DNA of 10,409 nt, from contig JAHBAP020000547.1 in the NCBI GenBank assembly GCA_018500005.2, positions 1 through 10,409 of the forward strand, read 5' to 3'. A program made the translations under genes and the position numbers. The notes beneath the pieces were generated by a model. The model did not search any database, was not told the origin of the DNA, and worked only from the letters and a program-made list of their open reading frames with translations. Shown here in pieces: positions 5,167 to 10,409 of this stretch (positions are counted from its first letter, which is position 1; every line of letters starts with the position of its first letter). Source of the stretch: Mycobacterium sp. (GTDB lineage Bacteria; Actinomycetota; Actinomycetes; Mycobacteriales; Mycobacteriaceae).

Positions 5167-6012
5167 ATGTCTGTGTTCCGGCGGTTGCAGCGTGCGGCCA
5201 TTACGACGGTGACCCTGATGGCTGCGCTCAGCACGCCGGTCGCGGCGGCCGATCCCGCTCAGCAGGCGGCTATTGCCCCGCCGAACGGTCCGGCACCGGC
5301 CTGGCTGGTCGCCGATATGGTCAGTGGCCGAATCCTCGGCGGCCAGGACGCCTACGGCCTGCATGCTCCGGCGAGCACCATCAAGGCGTTGCTGGCCATG
5401 GTCGTGTTCGACCAACTGCCGCTCGACTCCGCGGCCCCGGCGACCGAGGCCGACACCGACGTGGAGTGCTCCTGCGTAGGGCTGGTGCCCGGGGCGGTCT
5501 ACTCCACCCGACAGCTCCTTGACGCGCTGCTGATGGTGTCGGGCAACGATGCGGCCAACATGCTCGCCGACATGGTCGGCGGCCAGCAGGCCGCCGTCGC
5601 GAAGATGAACGCCAAAGCCCAGCAGGTCGGGGCCCGCAGCACCCGCGCGGGATCCCCGTCAGGCCTGGACGGCCCCGGCTGGGAATCGGTGACCACCCCG
5701 CACGACCTTGCGGTGATCTACCGGGCGGCGCTGAACTACCCGCTGTTCGCCCAGATCCTGCATCAGACCACGGCGGTGTTCCCGGACGGCGGCGGCGGGT
5801 TCAAGCAGATCGCGAGCCACGACCCGCTGCTGACCAGCTACCCCGGCTTCATCGGCGGCAAGACGGGCTACACCAACCTGGCCCAGGAGACCTACGTCGC
5901 GATGGCACAGCGCAACGGGAAACGGCTAGTCGCAGTGATGATGTACAGCGAGGACGATCTGTGGGATCAGGGCCGGGCACTGCTGGACTGGGGCTTCGCC
6001 CAGCCGGGCTGA
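5167..6012 (+). CDS. Secreted D-alanyl-D-alanine carboxypeptidase, DacB2 paralogue copy B
   Basis: A 281-residue S11-family D,D-carboxypeptidase clearly paralogous to copy A; by eye more than half the residues of the catalytic core agree. Motifs are STIK (70-73), SGN (125-127) and KTG (232-234). Signal peptide about 1-28 with a PVAAA cleavage region; no membrane anchor at the end (WGFAQPG). The only cysteines are again a C-x-C pair (C101, C103). Compared with A it lacks a short insertion just before the final WDQ...LL.WGFAQ block and two residues after the SPSGLDGPG segment. ATG 5167 is preferred to the in-frame TTG at 5035, which would put 44 Arg-rich, unconserved residues before the signal peptide. 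The two copies are same-strand, separated by the MPT63-like gene. Likely role: extracytoplasmic trimming of peptidoglycan stem peptides, perhaps with different timing or substrate preference from copy A. Confidence 0.93.
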   Translation: MSVFRRLQRAAITTVTLMAALSTPVAAADPAQQAAIAPPNGPAPAWLVADMVSGRILGGQDAYGLHAPASTIKALLAMVVFDQLPLDSAAPATEADTDVECSCVGLVPGAVYSTRQLLDALLMVSGNDAANMLADMVGGQQAAVAKMNAKAQQVGARSTRAGSPSGLDGPGWESVTTPHDLAVIYRAALNYPLFAQILHQTTAVFPDGGGGFKQIASHDPLLTSYPGFIGGKTGYTNLAQETYVAMAQRNGKRLVAVMMYSEDDLWDQGRALLDWGFAQPG

Positions 6013-6030
6013 GCCTGAGCCGAGGATGAA

Positions 6031-6092
6031 CGCCGAGAGTGAACTCAGTGCGAGTTTCCGCGGGTTTTTTCGCAGTGGACGCACGTTCGGCG
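6031..6092. repeat. 62-bp imperfect palindrome between convergent genes
   Basis: CGCCGA (6031-6036) pairs with TCGGCG (6087-6092), and TGCGA (6049-6053) pairs with TCGCA (6070-6074). The intervening arms are both 12 bases (6037-6048 and 6075-6086) and also pair in part. The centre holds CCGCGG and a run of six T on the plus strand (6065-6070). The element fills most of the 85-bp gap between the dacB copy B stop and the amidohydrolase stop. It could act as a terminator for one or both genes or be a dispersed intergenic repeat; neither can be confirmed from one window. Confidence 0.5.
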
Positions 6093-6097
6093 CTTGA

Positions 6098-7183
6098 TCA
6101 GTAGACGCGCCCGCGCAGGATGATCCGGTCAGGCCGGCCCAGCACCTGCGGCCCGGTCCGCGGGTCTTCGGCGAAACACAGCAGATCCGCAGGCGCGCCG
6201 TCGACCAGGACCGGCCGGCCGAGCCAACCGCGGGCATCCCAGCATGCCGCGCCGACCGCTTCGGTGGGTGTCAGCCCGATCCCCTTGAGGGCCTCGACCT
6301 CCTGCGCGATCAGCCCGTGCGGAAGGTTCCCGCCCGCGTCGCTGCCGGCGTAGATCGGGACACCGGCCTCCCGGGCCGCGCCGATCCGCTGCCGGCACCG
6401 GGCGTAGAGGTCGCGCATATGGGCGGCATAGGTCGGGAATCGTGTTGCGGCATCGGCGAATACCGGGAAATTCTCGATGTTGATGAGAGTGGGAACCAGC
6501 GCAGTGCCGTGCTCAGCCATCATCGCGACGGTGTCCTCGGTCAGACCGGTGCCGTGCTCGATGCAGTCGATGCCCGCCGCGATCAGGCCAGGAAGCGCGT
6601 CTTCACCGAAGACGTGTGCGGTGACCCGGGCGCCCTCGGCGTGTGCCGCCTCGATCGCGGCGACAAGCGCCTCGTCGGACCACAGCGGCGCGAGGTCGCC
6701 CACCGACCGGTCGATCCAGTCACCGACGAGTTTGACCCAGCCGTCGCCGCGGCGTGCCTGCTCGGCGACCGCGGCGGGCAACTGCCATTCGTCCTCCAAT
6801 TCGACGGCGTAGCCCTGCAGATAGCGCTTCGGTCGGGCGAGATGCCTTCCGGCCCTGATGATCTGGGGAAGGTCGTGATGGCCGTCCAGGCTTCGGGTGT
6901 CGGTCGGGGAACCGCAGTCCCGCAGCAGCAGTGCGCCGGCGTCGCGGTCGGCCTCGGCTTGCACGATCGACTCGTCGAGCCCGATCGCCCCGTGCGGACC
7001 GAGTCCGACGTGGCAGTGCGCGTCGACCAGGCCTGGGATGACCCAGCCGCCGTCCCAGATGGTCCGGGCGTCTGCGATCGGTTCGGCGCGCAGAACACCG
7101 TCGGCGATCCACCACTGGACCGGTTCGCCGTCCGGTAGCCCGCGGCCCCGGACGTGCAGGGGGCTGTGCAGCGTCGCGCTTAT
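6098..7183 (-). CDS. Metal-dependent amidohydrolase (Rv2915c-like), non-canonical start
   Basis: A 361-codon frame from ATA 7183 encodes an amidohydrolase-superfamily TIM-barrel enzyme. Numbering from that codon, likely metal ligands are H56 and H58 in VDAHCHVGLG, H190 in TAHVF, H210 in IEHGTG and D282 in YAGSDAG; K151 in GWVKLVGDW may be the carboxylated lysine of binuclear members. The strands before (LHVRGRGLPDG, WWIADG) form the small beta-sandwich, and ILRGRVY closes it at the C-terminus. This resembles imidazolonepropionase/prolidase-like cytosolic amidohydrolases; the substrate is unknown. The first ATG, GTG or TTG in the frame is GTG 6964, which would delete both N-terminal ligands and is not credible. 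Translation must begin further up; ATA 7183, overlapping the ffh TAA, is the most likely homologous position, CTG 7171 the alternative. It follows ffh directly. Confidence 0.8.
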   Translation of the reverse strand: MSATLHSPLHVRGRGLPDGEPVQWWIADGVLRAEPIADARTIWDGGWVIPGLVDAHCHVGLGPHGAIGLDESIVQAEADRDAGALLLRDCGSPTDTRSLDGHHDLPQIIRAGRHLARPKRYLQGYAVELEDEWQLPAAVAEQARRGDGWVKLVGDWIDRSVGDLAPLWSDEALVAAIEAAHAEGARVTAHVFGEDALPGLIAAGIDCIEHGTGLTEDTVAMMAEHGTALVPTLINIENFPVFADAATRFPTYAAHMRDLYARCRQRIGAAREAGVPIYAGSDAGGNLPHGLIAQEVEALKGIGLTPTEAVGAACWDARGWLGRPVLVDGAPADLLCFAEDPRTGPQVLGRPDRIILRGRVY

Positions 7184-8748
7184 CGCTGGCCCGGGAACTT
7201 CAGTTTGGACAGATCGAAGCCGGCCAGGCCGGGCGGCAATTCGTTGAGACCCTCGGGCATCTGGGACAGATCCGGGAAGCCCCCGGGCAGATCAGCCATC
7301 CCGCCCATCAGCGGGTTGCGCTTCGACGGTGTCGGACCCCGCCCCTTGCCCTTGCCCTTGCCCTTCTTGTTGTTCTTGGCCGAACGCTTCGTGGAACGAC
7401 GCCCGAACGGCATGCCCATCGCACCGGCCATCTGCGACATCATCTTTCGCGCCTCGAAGAAGCGGTCGACGAGTTGGTTGACCTCGGAGACGGTCACGCC
7501 GGAGCCGTTGGCGATCCGCAACCGGCGGGAGGCGTTGATGATCTTCGGATCGGCCCGCTCCTCGGGGGTCATACCTCGGATGATCGCCTGCAACCGGTCC
7601 AGATGGCTGTCGTCGACCGCGGCGAGGGCGTCCTTCATCCCGGCCGCGCCGGGCAGCATGCCGAGCAGATTCCCGATCGGGCCCATCTTGCGGATCATCA
7701 GCATCTGCTCGAGGAAGTCCTCGAGGGTCAACTCCCCGGAGCCGATCTTGGCGGCGGCCTCTTCGGCCTTCTGGGCGTCGAAGACCTGCTCGGCCTGCTC
7801 GATGAGCGAGAGCACGTCGCCCATGCCCAGGATCCGGCTGGCCATCCGATCCGGATGGAAGACGTCGAAGTCCTCCAACTTCTCCCCGGTGGAGGCGAAC
7901 AGAATCGGCACCCCGGTGATCTCCCGCACCGACAACGCCGCACCGCCGCGGGCGTCGCCGTCGAGTTTGGTCAGCACCACGCCGGTGAAGCCGACGCCCT
8001 GGCCGAATGCCTCCGCGGTGGCCACCGCGTCCTGGCCGATCATTGCGTCGAGCACGAACAGCGTCTCGTCGGGCTGGACCGCGTCCCGGATGGCCGCGGC
8101 CTGAGCCATCAGCACGTCATCGATACCGAGCCGGCCGGCGGTGTCGATGATGACGACGTCGAAATACTTGGCCCTGGCCTCGGCCAGGCCGGCCGCGGCG
8201 ACCGCGACCGGGTCGCCAGGACCCCAGCCCTCGGTCTCCATGGACTCCGCGGACGTACCCGGGTGCGGGGCGAAGGTCGCCACTCCGGCGCGCTCTCCGA
8301 CGATCTGAAGTTGGCTCACCGCGCCGGGACGTTGCAGGTCGCAGGCCACCAGCAGCGGGGTGTGGCCCTGCCCCTTGAGCCACTTGGCCAGCTTGCCCGC
8401 CAGCGTGGTCTTTCCGGCGCCCTGCAGACCGGCCAGCATGATGACCGTGGGCGGGGTCTTGGCGAACACCAACTGGCGGGTCTCGCCGCCGAGGATGCCG
8501 ATGAGCTCCTCGTTGACGATCTTGACGACCTGCTGGGCCGGGTTCAGCGCGCCGGAAACCTCGGCTCCGCGGGCGCGCTCCTTGATCCGGCCGATGAACT
8601 CGCGCACCACCGGCAGCGAGACGTCGGCCTCCAGCAGCGCCAGCCGGATCTCCCGGGCGGTGGCGTCGATATCGGCGTCGGTGAGCCGACCTTTGCCACG
8701 CAACCCCGAGAGCGCACTGGTCAACCGGTCGGAGAGGGATTCAAACAC
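7180..8748 (-). CDS. ffh: Signal recognition particle protein Ffh (SRP54)
   Basis: Ffh binds the 4.5S/SRP RNA and signal sequences of nascent membrane proteins and, with its receptor FtsY, delivers ribosomes to the membrane using GTP. The 522 residues show the N domain (1-95), the G domain with P-loop GLQGAGKTT (107-115), the DLQRPGA segment (137-143), DTAGR (202-206), TKLDGDARGG (260-269) and the closing GEKLEDFDVF (288-297), then the methionine-rich M domain (about 305-445: GMGD, EDFLEQMLMIRKMGPIGNLL, and the SRP RNA-binding RRLRIANGSG near 408-417). A basic Lys/Gly linker (KNNKKGKGKGKGRG) and a Gly/Pro/Leu-rich tail follow. The start is GTG at 8748, giving the family opening MFESLSDRL; there is no strong Shine-Dalgarno. 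It lies nine bases after the glnD stop. Confidence 0.98.
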   Translation of the reverse strand: MFESLSDRLTSALSGLRGKGRLTDADIDATAREIRLALLEADVSLPVVREFIGRIKERARGAEVSGALNPAQQVVKIVNEELIGILGGETRQLVFAKTPPTVIMLAGLQGAGKTTLAGKLAKWLKGQGHTPLLVACDLQRPGAVSQLQIVGERAGVATFAPHPGTSAESMETEGWGPGDPVAVAAAGLAEARAKYFDVVIIDTAGRLGIDDVLMAQAAAIRDAVQPDETLFVLDAMIGQDAVATAEAFGQGVGFTGVVLTKLDGDARGGAALSVREITGVPILFASTGEKLEDFDVFHPDRMASRILGMGDVLSLIEQAEQVFDAQKAEEAAAKIGSGELTLEDFLEQMLMIRKMGPIGNLLGMLPGAAGMKDALAAVDDSHLDRLQAIIRGMTPEERADPKIINASRRLRIANGSGVTVSEVNQLVDRFFEARKMMSQMAGAMGMPFGRRSTKRSAKNNKKGKGKGKGRGPTPSKRNPLMGGMADLPGGFPDLSQMPEGLNELPPGLAGFDLSKLKFPGQR

Positions 8749-8754
8749 GCCGCC

Positions 8755-8760
8755 AGCCTA
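8755..8760 (-). promoter_or_regulatory. Possible -10 element overlapping the glnD stop, ahead of ffh
   Basis: On the minus strand the glnD stop TAG is the start of TAGGCT, a TANNNT match identical to the one before dacB2 copy A. It ends six bases before the ffh GTG, the usual spacing from a -10 box to a transcription start, so a leaderless ffh message is possible in addition to read-through from glnD. With a hexamer this short, chance occurrence is likely enough that confidence stays low. Confidence 0.35.
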
Positions 8761-10409
8761 CCCAGCAGTGGTCAGCTGCCCGGGCTTGGCCGGTGGTGCC
8801 GGTAACGCGGCGTAGAGATCACGTTCCAGGGCGTCCCTCGCCGCCGCCGACTTGGGCGCCGAGATTGCGAACACATCGACCACCGTGGAGCCGAACGTGG
8901 TGATCTTGGCCCATTCGATGTCGACACCGGCGCGCTCGAATACCGAGGTCAGCACGGCCAGCAGACCAGCACGGTCTCCTGCGCGCACCTCCACCAGTTG
9001 CCGGTCGGACCCATCGGGCTCGTGCCAGAGCACCCGCGGTGGCGCCGGAGCCGCCCCCGGCACCGCGGTCTTGGGATCTCCCGCCCGTTCGGTGCCGTGC
9101 TGCGCGGACTCCCGATCGCGCTTCTGCAGCGCCGCGATGACATCGGACTCCCCGTCGAGGGCAAGGATGAACTGCTGGCGGATCAACTCCGCGGCCGGCG
9201 GGGATCCGAAGTGCGGCGACACCACGAAGGTGTTGATCGCCGATCCCCGACCGTCCTGCATCGCGCTGTTCACCGACGCCGAATGAACGCTGAGTGCGTT
9301 GAGTGCCAGCACCCCGGCCGCCTTGGAGAGCAGACCCCTGCGGTCGGGGGCGATCATCGTGACCGCATAGGTGTGGGGCGAGACACCGGCCGCCATCTCG
9401 ACGTGGACGGCACCGTCCCGCGCCAGCGAAAGTTGTTCGGCGGGAACGGGTTCGGGCTGTGGCTCAGGCTCACCGGCCATCATGGTGCGGCAGCGGCGGA
9501 CGAGGTCTCCGATCAGGGTGGCCTTCCAATCACCCCAGACCCCGGGCCCGGTGGCCAACGAGTCCGCCTCGGCCAGAACATGCAGGAGTTCGAGCAGCAC
9601 CGAGTCACCGCCCACCGCGTCCACGACGGCACTGATGGTCTCGGGATCCTTCAGATCGCGGCGGGTGGCGACGACGGGCAGCAGCAGGTGATGGCGCACG
9701 ATCGCCGACAGCAGCCGGACGTCGGAGGGCCACAATCCCAACCGCTCCCCCACCCGGGTTGCCAACTCGGCGCCGATGACACTGTGGTCACCGGCGCGAC
9801 CCTTGCCGATGTCGTGCAACAGCGCGCCCAGCATCAGCAGGTCAGGCCGCGAAACCCGGGTGGTGAATGCGCTTGCCCGGGAGACGGTTTCGACCAGATG
9901 GCGATCGACGGTCCAGGTGTGTACCGGATCCCGCGGGGGCAGGTCGCGCACCACGCCCCACTCCGGGAACAGCCGGCCCCACAACCCGGTGCGGTCCAGG
10001 GCCTCGATGGTGGTCACCGTGGTCGGGCCGGCGGTCAGCAGGACCAGCAGATCCTCCAGGGAGTCCCGCGGCCAGGGCTGGCGCAGTTCGGGTGCGCTGT
10101 CGGCCAGCCGGCCCAGGGTCGAGGCTGCGATCGGGATGCCGGTGGTCGCTGAGGCGGCCGCGACGCGCAAGGTGAGACCCGGATCCCGCTGCGGTCTGGC
10201 GTCCCGGGCCAGCACGACCTCTCCGGCGTATTCGACGACGCCCTCGTCAAGCGGGCGACGCACCGGCCGGCGCAGGACGGACAGTCCGCGGCGGGGTAGC
10301 GCGTTGGCGGCGGTCCGGATGCCCGCGTCGACGTAGTAGCTGACCGTCCGGGCCGCGTCGGACAGCGCGCGGGCCAGGTCGAACCGGTCGCCGATCCGCA
10401 GTGCGGCAC
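8758..10409 (-). CDS. glnD: PII uridylyltransferase / uridylyl-removing enzyme GlnD (5' partial)
   Basis: GlnD senses glutamine and modifies the PII protein (GlnB/GlnK); in actinobacteria the modification is adenylylation. About 550 C-terminal residues are present; the frame is open to the window edge, so the catalytic nucleotidyltransferase domain lies outside. The visible upstream part reads [20 protein letters not shown] at about 10324-10383, a known GlnD linker region. The HD hydrolase domain that removes the nucleotide shows [12 protein letters not shown] (9910-9875 region), the [17 protein letters not shown] core with the HD pair near 9816-9811, and IVRHHLLLP. Two C-terminal ACT domains follow: [21 protein letters not shown] with HSASVN, and [20 protein letters not shown] with [13 protein letters not shown]; these bind glutamine in the family. 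Neighbouring glnB and amt, if conserved, would be upstream outside the window. The stop is nine bases before ffh. Confidence 0.97.
   Translation of the reverse strand, partial: AALRIGDRFDLARALSDAARTVSYYVDAGIRTAANALPRRGLSVLRRPVRRPLDEGVVEYAGEVVLARDARPQRDPGLTLRVAAASATTGIPIAASTLGRLADSAPELRQPWPRDSLEDLLVLLTAGPTTVTTIEALDRTGLWGRLFPEWGVVRDLPPRDPVHTWTVDRHLVETVSRASAFTTRVSRPDLLMLGALLHDIGKGRAGDHSVIGAELATRVGERLGLWPSDVRLLSAIVRHHLLLPVVATRRDLKDPETISAVVDAVGGDSVLLELLHVLAEADSLATGPGVWGDWKATLIGDLVRRCRTMMAGEPEPQPEPVPAEQLSLARDGAVHVEMAAGVSPHTYAVTMIAPDRRGLLSKAAGVLALNALSVHSASVNSAMQDGRGSAINTFVVSPHFGSPPAAELIRQQFILALDGESDVIAALQKRDRESAQHGTERAGDPKTAVPGAAPAPPRVLWHEPDGSDRQLVEVRAGDRAGLLAVLTSVFERAGVDIEWAKITTFGSTVVDVFAISAPKSAAARDALERDLYAALPAPPAKPGQLTTAG

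Noticed and set aside
6583..7098. Frameshift in the amidohydrolase, with the N-terminal part supplied by another minus-strand frame
   Set aside because: Codon-by-codon reading shows the HCH region continuous in the same frame as the rest of the protein; the other frame encodes Arg/Ser-rich shadow sequence. The problem is the start codon, not the frame.
7474..8805. 443-codon plus-strand open frame antisense to ffh
   Set aside because: Composition rich in Gly, His, Asp and Arg is typical of the reverse complement of a GC-rich gene. Ffh on the minus strand has every expected GTPase motif.
8998..10152. 384-codon plus-strand open frame antisense to glnD
   Set aside because: No domain is visible, and the opposite strand holds convincing HD and ACT domains throughout.

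Overview
The window is high-GC DNA with closely packed genes, GTG as well as ATG starts, short overlaps and no mobile elements. Gene content and order match the trmD-rpsP to ffh-glnD region of a mycobacterium, most likely a Mycolicibacterium-type species. In M. tuberculosis terms, as recalled, it corresponds to lppW, trmD, rimM, the KH gene, rpsP, Rv2910c and dacB2, followed by Rv2915c, ffh and glnD. Species assignment is inference from gene families and order; no search was run.

Layout. (1) Bases 1-794 (+): 3' part of the lipoprotein gene lppW, a serine beta-lactamase/PBP-fold protein. (2) 791-2821 (-): ribosome and tRNA maturation operon read rpsP - khpA - rimM - trmD, with 4-base or few-base junctions; trmD and lppW converge and share one CTAG for both stop codons. 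(3) 2962-3402 (-): a small SnoaL/NTF2-fold protein upstream of rpsP. (4) 3458-6012: two paralogous secreted D,D-carboxypeptidase genes (DacB2 type, +) flanking a secreted MPT63-like gene on the opposite strand. (5) 6098-10409 (-): glnD (5' end outside the window), ffh and a metal-dependent amidohydrolase, closely packed and co-directional.

How the genes fit together. Operon (2) supplies ribosomal protein S16, the 30S maturation factor RimM, an RNA-binding KH protein and the m1G37 tRNA methyltransferase: translation housekeeping. Region (4) is envelope-directed: two D-Ala-D-Ala carboxypeptidases trim peptidoglycan stems outside the membrane, and the MPT63-like protein is exported. LppW at the left end is also extracytoplasmic and has degenerate PBP-type motifs. 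Region (5) combines nitrogen signalling (GlnD), co-translational membrane targeting (Ffh) and an orphan hydrolase.

Most of the window is conserved housekeeping sequence. I see no wholly new system. The points most worth checking are: the amidohydrolase has no ATG, GTG or TTG that keeps its metal-binding N-terminus, and it appears to have lost an ATGA-type overlapping start to ATAA; both dacB copies have matching leaderless-type promoter spacing; a 62-bp imperfect palindrome lies between convergent genes; and a secreted gene is inserted between duplicated carboxypeptidases. No stretch over 300 bases lacks a gene; the longest gap is 4993-5166 (174 bp, divergent promoter region). No tRNA, rRNA, CRISPR array or insertion sequence was seen.
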